Source of the DNA: Acheta domesticus
Lineage: Eukaryota; Arthropoda; Insecta; Orthoptera; Gryllidae
DNA length: 64,000 bases
Direction of reading: 5' to 3'
Assembly (NCBI GenBank): GCA_031308135.1
Contig: JAHLJT010009419.1
Span: 183,916,125 to 183,980,124 of the forward strand
Part shown: piece after piece, positions 23,221 through 33,865 of the stretch
Layout: the number at the start of each line of letters is the position of its first letter
Numbering within the stretch: position 1 is the stretch's first letter
Program-made: the position numbers and the translations under genes
The notes under the pieces: generated by a model
Databases searched by the model: none
What the model was told of the DNA's origin: nothing
What the model saw: only the letters and a program-made list of their open reading frames with translations

Positions 23221-24470
23221 TGCGTACGTATACGGGAAAGTAAAAATTGCAAGAAATGCGTTGCTAACGCACATACTATCCCCTCTATTGTTTGACAGCA
23301 AACTTTCTTGCTCTCAACATTGAGTAGTATCGCCCTCCTACTTTACAATAAATATGTCTCTAAAATTTGGTTAGTGTTCTTGTAATTTTAAGATTCAATT
23401 AATCTCATTACGAAGTACAAGCTTTAGAAATGTCAGCTATATCCTACCATGGTCAGCTATGGTCAACCATGGTTCAAAACAGGATATTTCAGTTAATTTC
23501 GTTCGACAGCGCCGACTTCAATATGGGCGCCAATAACGGAGTGAATACTTTGACACCTTGGGTGGAATCAAATCCATTACTGCGCTCAGCTCCGTCGGAA
23601 GAGGAGGCTTCACGAGAGAAACTACACTATAATGAAATTGTGACACTTCAAATAACAGACGATACTGACGTGTTGCTCATTAGATCACTATCGAGAAATC
23701 AGAGACTGCCACTGACTTTGTCAATTTGGTAAACGTTGGCCGGCAGTTCCCTTAATGGCAGAAACACCAGCTACCCGAGACATTTTACTATTAAAATTCG
23801 GTCGGTGAAAAGTCAAGATTACGTTCCAACCATTAGATGCAACAGTTCAGACTGAAGGACATTTTGTTCCTACGTGCATTTACAGGTTGTGACACGTCTA
23901 GAGCATTTTAGAAGAGTAAAGTTACATTCGTCAAACTTTACGAAACATTTTCAGATATTTGTGTAGCCGCAGATGTATTCTAAAGCCCCTACTTATCACA
24001 AGTTCAGGTTGGGGGAGCGGGAAATCGTTTGGCGCTCCAGAAAAGGAGTTTGTGCCGTCTTCAGTCAAGTTTGTCAAGTTCAGTCATGTCAAGTCTATAA
24101 CAAAACAGAAGCCTGACAAATCTTCCTTCCCATTTACGTGGAGGTAGGCGAGGTAATGATCCTTCACTACTTAACACCATGTTCTATTTAGACAAGAAAA
24201 TGAGCTACCCCATGAGTGGTGGGCTGGGAGCACAACGAAACTTATCAGCTCGTTCCTGAGAAGAGAAAAACCTTGCAGCTTCAGAAGAAATTTTCAGAAC
24301 AACTGTAACGATGCACCAAAGACTATACAAGTGGCAAATATGGTAATAAACTCAAAGAAGTCTTGTTTCCCTTTATGTCAAAATTACCAGAGGAATTGAT
24401 TGATTGATCCCTACTGGTCTCCCAACATGTGTATTGTAAGAGTGTGTGTATGTGTGTGAGTACGATTGAC
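23221..24470. other. Intergenic DNA with an unassigned 100-residue frame
   Basis: The + frame 23430-23732 has ordinary amino-acid composition (ends TLSIW) but no domain I recognise, no splice-site context and no repeat copy in the window. A GGTCAGCTATGGTCAACCAT duplication lies at its start. It could be repeat debris or chance; I do not call it a gene. Confidence 0.3.
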
Positions 24471-24479
24471 CATAGCTTT

Positions 24480-24845
24480 GAAGCTTTCCATGAAGCCCCT
24501 GGCACATTTTCAAAACTTAAAAAAATGGCCCCATCGTTTTTGATAAAATTATATATTTGTTGGATAGTGTGAAGGGCGTCTAAGAGAATGATGTAGGTCT
24601 CATGTTCATTGAAAACCCTGATATTTCGAAAATTGAAAAAGTTCAACTTTTTTTCGGAGTCTTCCTTCAACTAAAACATTAAAGATAGAGATTTTTTCCC
24701 TGAATGAAATCTGTTACTTAAAGATAGATTTTGAATTAAGGTCATGTACATTTTTTCGAAAATTTGTGTACTTTTCGCGTAATTTTGAGTGAAAATACAG
24801 GCAAGAAAGTACGAGCTGTTTTAGCATCACTAGTTTACATTTGTA
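24480..24845 (-). repeat. Repeat A fragment
   Basis: Contains TCCATGAAGCCCCTGGCACA, AAAATGTACATGACC in either orientation and ends AGCATCACTAGTTTAC, the reverse of the ACTAGTG...GCT start of the full copy. Confidence 0.55.
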
Positions 24846-25358
24846 GTACCATTTCTGTGCAATGCTCGACGAGAAGAGACCGCCATTTTCGCAAATACAC
24901 GTGTATAGTTGTAACAGAATAGAGTTGTACATGTCTCGAATATAAATCTGTGAGAGTCCATTCCATGCCGCTTGTAACTCAGTAATTTGGTAACCTGTAC
25001 TTTGGTCTGTAGAGATGAAGTCCTAATGGAACGCACTAGCATCCCAAACTTTCTCGGTGGAGGAGAGGTCTGGCATTCGACTGGCCACAGCAGAATAGTC
25101 ACAGCGGCAAGGAATGCTCTGCAGTCGGTTATGGAGACGAGCATTCTGTTTTTGAAATAAGGCTTTGGCGCACGAGTTCAGGAACGACTGATCCAACGGT
25201 TGCAGGACCTCTTGAACGTATCGTGCGGCTGTCATGATGCCTGTGAGAAAGTATTGGAGAACGGGTACCGTAGGAACTTGCAGCTCTAACCATCAAACCA
25301 GGCGCACGGGACATGTGATGGGATACCACACACAACACTTCGCGGTGATCCCTCACTG
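24846..25358 (-). pseudogene. Tc1-like transposase remnant, C-terminal part
   Basis: Read on the - strand across three shifting frames: APGLMVRAASSYGTRSPIL (from 25356 down), then TAARYVQEVLQPLDQSFL, ALFQKQNARLHNRLQSI and RMPDLSSTEKVWD. This is the order of blocks in Tc1-family DDE transposases (APG-MVWGAI-Y, TAQRYI-E-LRP, IFQQDNARPH, RSPDLSPIEHVWD). The catalytic Asp of the QDNARPH block is replaced (QKQNARLH) and several frameshifts are present, so it is dead. A hAT-type element cuts the gene at 25351; the upstream part resumes at 27311. Confidence 0.85.
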
Positions 25359-27310
25359 CAGTGGAGTAGTTTCAATTGGTGTCACCTGGGGCGAAGCTAA
25401 TGGTGTCACCCCCCCATAAATTAAGAACAAAAATATCTATTGCTGCATAAATTGTACATTATTTTATTAAAAATGCAAACATATTTGCACATGATAGTTA
25501 TTTATTACATATTAAAAAATTCTTTTAATTAAGAATAATTGCAATTAAGTCAATGTACGCTTATGATTTAAATGTATACTTATTAAATTAATATAAATAA
25601 TTTTTAACTAAACCATAAACATTATATAATTCCAACAATAAAATTTTCAAACTACTTAAAGAAAGAAAACTATTACTATACAAATTTTTCAAGTAAATGA
25701 TTAAATTCGGGCGGGAGAGTAGCCGCAGTATTTTGCCAAAGCGTTTGATGTCGTTCCACACGATCGGCTTGTACAGAAATTAATGATTTCAGGCGTAGAT
25801 CCCAGGTGGTGGCGTGAATTAGCGAGTTTCTGCGAGATAGAAAACAGAAAGTCCGAATTGGGCAAGAGTTATCTTCCGGGGCAAGCGTTACGTCAGGAAT
25901 ACCGCAGGGGAGTGTCATTGGACCTCTTCTATTTCTAGCTTTCGTCAATGATCTGCCGGCGCAATTAACCTCAAATGTTCGGCTATTTGCAGACGTTTGC
26001 ATAATATATCGTAGTATTAATTCGAAAAGAGATGAAGAAATTCTGCAACGGGATCTTGATGCGTTATATTAGTGGGCGGAAAATAATGGAATGTCTATAA
26101 ATAACTCTAAAAGTAAATCCATCACTTTTGGCAGGGGTCATAATTACAGTGAAACGAATTACCATTTAAATAATGACATTATTCCGAGAGTTTCCTGGTG
26201 CAAGTACATAGGAATTCATTTCGATAGTAAATTAAGTTGGAAAAAAACACGTAGATTTTGTTGTAGGGAAATCCTGGAGATCTCTTCACTTTGCGCATCC
26301 TAAAAAGAAGTACCGCAAACGCGAGGGAAATTGCTTATTTATCTCTTGTTCGTCCGATAATGGTATATGGAACAATTTGTTGGGATCCGCACACAATTAT
26401 GCAGTGTAAACACTTGGAAAGGATTCAGCATAGGTCAGCTAAATTTACTTTCAGGGACAAGAAAATGGCAGGTTGGGATTCACTCAAAAACAGGCGATCA
26501 GTAGCAAGATCAGTAGCCTTGTGTAAAGCTTATAATGGTCATCCAGCTTGGAAAGAAATTAATCGGCGGCTATGTATTCCTACATACATCAGTAGAGTGG
26601 ATCACAGGCGCAAAATAAATTTAAGACAGCAGAGAACGGATGTCAGGAAATTTTCTTTTACAAATCGAACGATTACGGAATGGAATAGATTGCCTGCAAA
26701 AACCTTTGAACCCTTTCCTCAAAGCGTTCAACAGTTTAGAAAATTAACTTGGGTATTATTAAGTAAATGAGGGTGAATAGTGGGTTATATAGCGATGCAT
26801 AAGTGTTCTATTGTGAAGTGAGGTGTCGTTCTGTGTATAGCAGAGAAATAAAGAAGGAAATGTTTTCAGGTCTTAGTGAAGTGAAGTGCAGTGAAGTGTA
26901 GTGTGATCCTGATTGTATAAACATTCAGTGCGGAGTATAGAAGGTTTTTTCCTTTCTTTCCTTCTTTTTCTTTTCTCTCTTAATGTAATTTAATGTTTAA
27001 TGAATCAGTGAGTTTTTTATATTATTATGCTTATTTTATCATTATTGTTATTACTATAATTAGTATATAATTTGCTAGTTATATTACATTATTATTATTA
27101 TTATTATTATTATTGGTATTAGTGTTCTATGTTACTGAGAGACTGTGTATTTTTATGTTTTTGTAATTAGCTGCCACCGGGTTATACCCATTTGCAGGTT
27201 AAATAAATCTGTCTATCTATTATATAGTTCCAACCATAAAATAATTTAATTGGTGTCAGTCCTAGAATGGTGTCACCAGGGGCGCGCCGCCCCCCCTAGC
27301 TACGCTACTG
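25359..27310. mobile_element. Non-autonomous hAT-type element containing a LINE
   Basis: The ends are CAGTGGAGTAGTTTCAATTG and, reversed, CAGTAGCGTAGCTAGGGGGG: a hAT-style terminal inverted repeat. The interior (25380-25707 and 27221-27300) is AT-rich and matches the second copy at 28005-28483, which lets the insertion point of the LINE be read exactly. No transposase coding is seen, so it depended on another element for movement. The original element was about 440 bp. Confidence 0.85.
25708..27220 (+). mobile_element. CR1/Jockey-like LINE, 5'-truncated
   Basis: The broken reverse transcriptase includes FAKAFDVVPHDRLVQKL (motif A, from 25732), GIPQGSVIGPLLFL (motif B, near 25895), LFADVCIIY (motif C near 25983, second Asp changed to Val), then SLVRPIMVYGTICWDPH and, ending at 26770, the C-terminal block FSFTNRTITEWNRLPA. 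A stop and frameshifts interrupt it. The 3' UTR carries (ATT)n at 27085-27113, a hairpin-forming GGGTTATACCC (27178-27188) in GCTGCCACCGGG, and a CTATCTAT tail. Its limits are set by comparison with the uninterrupted hAT-type copy. The 3' signature recurs at 49396. Confidence 0.88.
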
Positions 27311-27995
27311 CCTCACTGAGCTTCAGGCTACGACTAGGTGATCGTCACCACTAAGACAGATGTAAGACTCGTCACTAAAGATGTTCTGCCACGCCCCAAG
27401 ACCTCATGGCAGACAAGAGATTAGTGTATGGCGACGCTGCTGAGCTGGAGTGGCTGACCTCAATGTTGTGACAATGACCATCAACTGCAAGAATTGTCAT
27501 GTCAGGCCATTTCTGTATATAGATTGTTTTGAGGCATACAGTAAGAAGTAAATAATTGACATATTGGATCACACGTTACTTTTCAATTTCTTCCCTCGGC
27601 CATATTTCCTGTTTATGAAAAATCTCACGGCGCTACTGTGAAGTAGTTTCCTGGTCTGACACATGCTCTATGGTTGAAAACGTATTGATCTGGTGGGACG
27701 ACATTTTCATCCGCATTTCCTCCCAGAACGGAGCATCTAACTTGCAATGTCGCAACAAAAGTAATTTTTGTTTTCAGTTGTCAGGATCTGCCTTTCACGC
27801 CAATCTAATCAGTTCTCAGTGTTGGGCCTCGAGGATCACCTGACATTATTGTAGGCACCTCTTATCATGTGTCACTGCTCACTGTCACCTCCTCTGTGTC
27901 AGAAGGTTAAAATAATGCGCCTGGGCCGGAGTCATCGCCACTGTAAGCGCTACAATGCACGTGTTCAGGCAAGACATTTCGCCATCGTCGGGAGT
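27311..27995 (-). pseudogene. Tc1-like transposase remnant, upstream part
   Basis: On the - strand near 27380 the frame reads WQNIFSDESYICLSGDDHLV, matching the 'W...V-FSDES-FCL---DG---V' block that holds the second catalytic-region Asp of Tc1 transposases. It sits just upstream, in transposase order, of the C-terminal part at 24846-25358. The N-terminal helix-turn-helix region (about 27600-27990) is too decayed to read. Joining the two parts across the hAT-type element is inferred from the target duplication. Confidence 0.65.
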
Positions 27996-28004
27996 ATTCA
28001 GAAC

Positions 28005-28483
28005 CAGCGGCGTAGCTTCAGCTGGTGTCACCTGGGGCAAAGCTAATGGTGGCACCCCCCCATAAATTAAGTATAAAAATATCTATTGCTGCATAGATTA
28101 TACATTATTTTACTAAAAATACAAACATATTTGCACATAATAGTTATTTATAATATATTAAAAAATTATATGTAATTAAGAATAATTGCAATATAATTTT
28201 TAAATAAATATTTTAAAATTAAACATAACTCATCAACAAATGTAAGTTATTTATAAAACCTCTTTACGAGATTTTAGGGCAGCAAACATATTTATAATTT
28301 CATTTAAATCTTTACTTATTGCAATGTCATTTTCTATTGACAATAGAGCCAAATCAGATAGTCTTAATATATAATTTTTTTAAGTAAATGATTTAAATTG
28401 TATAATTCCAACCATAAAATAATTTAATTGGCGTCACCCCTAGAATGGCGTCGCCCCGCCTGCCCCCCCTAGCTACGCCACTG
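28005..28483. mobile_element. Non-autonomous hAT-type element, second copy
   Basis: A 479-bp uninterrupted copy of the element at 25359-27310: it starts CAGCGGCGTAGCTTCAGCTG and ends with the reverse of CAGTGGCGTAGCTAGGGGGG. The flanks TTCAGAAC (27997-28004) and TCCAGAAT (28484-28491) match at 6 of 8 positions, as expected of an aged 8-bp duplication. Non-coding. Confidence 0.8.
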
Positions 28484-28639
28484 TCCAGAATTATTCACGA
28501 GACCGTATGGTATCATTATAGTGTCAACTGCTGCAAAAAGTTGCCTTGAATCCATACGGAATCGGTACATTTTTATGAGTAATTTTTATAAATATATTTT
28601 ATGAATAAATTTAATTTGTTAATATTAGATATGCCGGAT

Positions 28640-29410
28640 GTCACATGAAGACACAAACCACGCATCAACAAATCTACAAACATCTCAAGACCTACTGCAA
28701 CATTGGTTAAGTGCGATACAGTGACACAGTGGCGCATACAAGAAAATGCCTAAAAATCCAAACATTACTTTCACGCTTTGCAAGAAACAATGCCCTAAAT
28801 TGAAACTGAACGATATGTATCTCCCACAAGAAACTTCTGTAAAATAATTCCTCTTCGACCAATGTCTAATACGGAAACTTTACATTACAACAAAAAGGAG
28901 CAAAATTAAAATTTTATCAGTTTGCATGGGTCATCAATCGCCGTTCACATTTGTCTCTGCAAAACAAAGTACTCCTCTACAAAGCAACGAGCTGTTCAGT
29001 ATGGAATACAACTAAGGGGTTCTGGAATAAATCCAGCATCGAGATTCTCCGCAGATGTGAATCAAAATGTCTCCGTCAAATAGTCAATGCACCCTGGCAA
29101 GTATTCAACGATACCATACAACCAGATCTACAACTTCTCACCAAAGACGCAGAAGGATTGAACGCAGCATCGAATTCCAAGCGCAACTGAAGAAACACCC
29201 AAACCCCCTGGCCATCAATCTTTTGGACAATAGTGAAACTATTGAACGACTCAAGAGAATTGTATCTTAGACTTGCCTTTCCGATCCCACGAATTATGTA
29301 ATAGATACGCTGTTCAATAATAAATGTCTTTATGTTCATCATAAATAACCAATTTACTCAATATTTAAATAAAAACAACAGATTGTAAATTAGAGAAAAA
29401 TAAAACGTAA
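28640..29410 (+). mobile_element. Jockey-type LINE, 3' third
   Basis: Conceptual translation across frameshifts gives ITFTLCKKQCPKLKL and MYLPQETSVK, then MGHQSPFTFVSAK in the thumb region, and KCLRQIVNAPWQVFND and HPNPLAINLLDNSE at the C-terminus, stopping near 29270. These are the Jockey C-terminal blocks, including the signature NAPW and HPNPLA-NLLDNS. The 3' UTR ends in an A-rich tail by 29410. Related to the 33028 copy over the last 250 bp. Confidence 0.88.
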
Positions 29411-32400
29411 AATATTTCTTAATTTTGAACAGCACTTACCATGTCATTACTAATTCAATAACTGACCCTACATTAATAATATCATTAGATATTATTTATT
29501 TGAACCCGAAGGCAACAATAAAAAATAATAAACAAATGCATTTTCTGCAAATCCCTTTAGAAACATTTATTACTTTCATGTATTTAGTAACCTTTGGCTC
29601 TTACTTGCGTAGGCCATGCCTTACCCCAATTCAAAATGAAACAATATTTATAATATATTAGAAAATGTTCTAGTGGTCTTGATTAGCAAAAATGCTGTCG
29701 AACAAAACAAAACCAAAAGGTTTTCGAAATAGTAGCACAAACATTACTCAAGAACAATAAATAAACTACTCTCGTATAACACTACCATAAATTAAATATT
29801 TTAAGAAACACCGTCTCAATGAATATTACAATAACATATTATAGTATATTGCGTACGCAGTACATAATTTCTTTGCATTCTAAGAATAATTATAACATTT
29901 ATAATAATAAAAATTATTAAATTCGAATTAAAAATCGAGTTTTTATTTCATGTTTTATTGAAACATAATCATAATTAGCAGTAATTATGATTTTAATTTA
30001 TGGTATCTTCCAAAAATTTTATGTTATTGTAATGTTTTCAATGTTCCTGAAAAATTTGTATAAAATTGAACAGAAAATAAATAATATTAAAAAAAGAATT
30101 ATTATGGCAAGGCAGCCTCTTCCTTGGAGCTGTCACATGGCTCACTCTGTACCGTGAGCAGTGGTGAACTGAATGTGTTCATTCAGTTGGAATGCGCAAT
30201 GTGAAAATAGGCGGAATAACGCAATACAATATTTCCATTTTTCTGTCAAAATCGAACCTGTTTCATTGGTTTTTGGATTTTCCCCCAGTTCCTAGGTTCT
30301 ACAGAAACCATAGATATCTTGGCACAGCAGGCTGCATAGTTTTCATTCAATTTCTGCGTGCAGTGGAAATTAGTAATATCAGTTGCCTCGGGGAGAGGGA
30401 GCTTCAGCCTCCCCCCTCGAAGCCAATGACAATACACATATTAAAAAGTACGGCTGTACTAATTTTCTGAACTAACGAACTAAACTAATCGAATTTTTTC
30501 TGCCCCTTGAAAATTTCGTTTAAAAACGTTTTCTATATATAAAAAAATATTTCTGTATATCAAACTCTTTTTCTGACTTTATTACTTTTTATGAAATAAA
30601 AGTGTACAGAACGTACTATGAATAATACGTACTGTACATTTGTATTTTTGTAGTATTTAGAAACATATTTGTAAAATTATTTCTAAAAATTAGGGATTTT
30701 TAATTTGGAAGGAGAGTATGATTACTGCGGAAAATGTAAGTACCTTCTGAGCGTTTGTATAATTGAATAAATATTTATATTTTTTAAATCTTCAATTAAA
30801 TGATTTATTCAGGTACGAATGCAATACCAATTTCACAGTATTATTCGTTCATGTACGAAAGATTAAAACATTTATTAATTTTTTATTGTATTTTCTATTT
30901 TACCCAATTTTTCCAAAATTGTTTAAAAGCATATGCAAACATTTCAAAATTATTTATATACATCCAAGGTTCTATATATTGAATATTATTGAAGGAACCG
31001 TTAGATTGGATGCATGGAGGTCCGACTGTACTGTATGTAACACAATGTCAACAACATCATTACTAAAGAATGGAATACATGAATGACCGCCAATCATTTT
31101 TTTAGCTTTTGACGTAGATTGTGCAGATTTTGGGGAAAATGTTCATGAGTGTGTCTGATAAAAGAGTTTAACGGATGAAGCTGATAAATTAAAGCTGCAG
31201 TGTCTTTCGCGCGTCGTAACCCAAATTATGAAATTTGTTGAATGTTGAGATACGAAGGTGAACCACATTCAATTCAGCAAAATTCAAGCTGGGTTTTAAC
31301 ATATGTAAGAAAGTTTGGTTTGTAATTCGATGAAAATGTTTTGGCGAAAAGTTAAAATATATGATTTCAATGTAATATCCTTTGACACGACTTCTACAAA
31401 TATTAGGTACGAGAAAGTAATAGAACTACAAATTCAAAACTTCATGAAATTGATTCCTTAATATTACGTGTTAAACGCACGTGGCTGAGAAAGTTCGATA
31501 AGGTCAAGGGAAAGAAAAGGAGATGTTGTAAAGTGAAGTAGGTACATAAAACTAAGAAGGAGCTTGTTATCTGCAGGTTCTTTCTATTTCATTTAATAGA
31601 CAATACAGCTAATGACAATATGACTGGTAATAAAGTCCAAGGTGACCATTCACATGCTTCTAACTAAACAATCCCACACCAATGAATGAGGGTTTTGTGC
31701 AAAGAGAATTTACAAATTGTTTTGTCACTTTAGTAGCCTTTTAAATGTTGGATTCCGTGATACGAAAGTCTTCAAATCTGAGACTGGAAAGAAAAGAAGT
31801 GAGTTTGCAAAAGAAATTAAAAGAACTCTGATTCGTGATAACAATTAACTACCGTCCTCCACTGGTGTAACGTGACTCATTCCTCTGGGAGAAACCAACG
31901 AATGACGAAGAAGATTGGAATCTGTTTCTTTCACATGTGAGCGGTAACACTCATTGTGTACCTGCGGTTCAACAAAAAACAACCCTCAATAAACGTCTTC
32001 ATTGAAAATATTAGAAGTTTTCGCGTAATTCTGAGTGGAATCGTGGCAAAAAATAAACAAGATTTTCTCAAAAAAGTTTTCTTAACATTTTTTACATTTG
32101 CATCATAACATCTCTTCTAGTAAAGATTTTCAGTTCCAGTCAACGATCGACAGGGTTGTTCACTTCTTTTTGCCTGAATTTCAGACAATAAGGAGGAAAT
32201 CTAGTGAATGCGAGATAGAGAATTCCATGGATAAGAGAAGAAATGTTAAAAATTGTTGTTCTCTAAAATGATTTTGGATTAAATTAAAGCCGATATTTGA
32301 GAACGAATTTTATCAATAATTTTAATATAGGTTAATTAGTACGATATATGTTAGACCGAAATTACAACTTTATTACTACTTACCAGTCAATTTATTTTTA

Positions 32401-33020
32401 ATTGGTCTCATTTAGCAGTGGAACAAATGAAAATTAAATTCACAGAAGGGCAGGAACTGAAATAATTTTGAAGCGACAAACAATAAAATGTAATAAAAAA
32501 TTAAATATTATTGTTTTATTTAAAACATGAGTTCTGTATTTGAATAAAGTTCTCTTAACTAACCCATTAAAAAATTCCACACTTTTTAAAACAAAATGAA
32601 AATAGCTTGATACTAATACCCAACTTCGAACGGGTAACCTCTGAACCGTGTTATATTATTATAATCTCGGTATTGTACACAAGCAAAGATTTCAAAATTG
32701 CTTAGCGATGATATGATATGGCAAAGAACATCAATAGTCATTTACATTTGATCACAGATGATTATTTCTTTCTCTCTTCTAATTCATTTTAGATATTTCG
32801 TGTTTCTGCTCGTTTCTTTGCATGCACGGTATGGAGTGGGGGCATGGCTGCATTTATCTAGAACCAAAATAAACTACGACTTAGGGTCTCCCCGCACATT
32901 GGAGAAACCGACCCCCCGAAAACTCTTAAAATATTCGAAAACAACTTCATAAAATATGTTTGTATCTATAAAATGATTATTAATCAAATGCAATACTATA
33001 TTGAAAAATATTTCATTTTT
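29411..33020. other. Long AT-rich intergenic stretch, no gene seen
   Basis: No frame above 107 residues; none has a known domain. The DNA is A/T-rich throughout with homopolymer runs. The short GC-richer piece at 30375-30425 (GGGAGAGGGAGCTTCAGCCT) is the only compositional feature. Confidence 0.45.
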
Positions 33021-33027
33021 TACTGAT

Positions 33028-33362
33028 AGATACGAAGATTAGCCAATACACAATGGTACGTGACAAATGACACACTACGTCGAGACCTTAAGATACCTAC
33101 AATATATGAAGATATAACTAAGCGTAACACCACCTACCAAGAGCGGTTAGCCAAACATCCAAATCCATCAGCCATCAATCTACTGGACAATAGTGAGGAA
33201 GAACACCGACTTAAAAGATACCATATTCTGGAATTACCATTCCGTTTCAAACAACCCACATGATGATGAAGAACTCTAACTTCAATTAATACATAATTAT
33301 CACATTTACTGAATGTTTGTTAAAAAACAGATTGTAAGTAAACAGAATATTAAAATAAAAAA
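33028..33362 (+). mobile_element. Jockey-type LINE, extreme 3' end
   Basis: Translates from about 33033 as RRLANTQWYVTNDTLRRDLK and then LAKHPNPSAINLLDNSEE, stopping at 33261-33263. The NDTLRRDLKIPT and HPNP-AINLLDNS blocks match the 29.2-kb copy. The 3' UTR shares TTTACTGAAT and ACAGATTGTAA with it and ends A-rich. Confidence 0.85.
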
Positions 33363-33860
33363 ATTACTGATAAGTTATATTGCTTTCGATATGGAACTCG
33401 ATGTACACTACATAACATGACTGGATCCAGAGGATCGTGATCACGAGAGATGTATGAAGACAGTTGAATAATGCTATATGTTTCTTTTTTTATCAAATAA
33501 TTACATTCCTTTGGTCAGTTAGGCCCTTGGTAGTAGAAGATGAACTGATTGAGTATTACAAACAGAAATGAGTATCTACAAAAAAAGCTCACGCGTCAAG
33601 AACAATCTATTTTATGTGTTAAAATCAAATTTGAAAGGATTATTATGGGAGGTCGAAGAATTGTTTGGGCAATTTACGTTTCAGTCGGTTACGATGGTAC
33701 ATGTTTCTTATGGAGAAAAATATGAAAAGACAAAGGAAGTCAAGTTAACATCTAGTTAAATATTAAATAACTAAATCTGAATTATTCACATTAGGTAAAA
33801 AATAAAATATTGTATGTACCACAGGAGTTTCTGAATCTTTTACGAATGATCTCAGGCGAC
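33363..33860. other. AT-rich spacer, no gene seen
   Basis: Nothing recognisable between the LINE tail and the satellite array. Confidence 0.45.
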
Positions 33861-33865
33861 GAAAA

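Larger units (their letters stand above)
25351..27318. repeat. 8-bp target-site duplication around a hAT-type element
   Basis: CCTCACTG occurs at 25351-25358 and 27311-27318, directly abutting CAGTGGAGTAG on the left and CTACGCTACTG on the right. An 8-bp duplication is the hallmark of hAT transposition. Confidence 0.9.
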
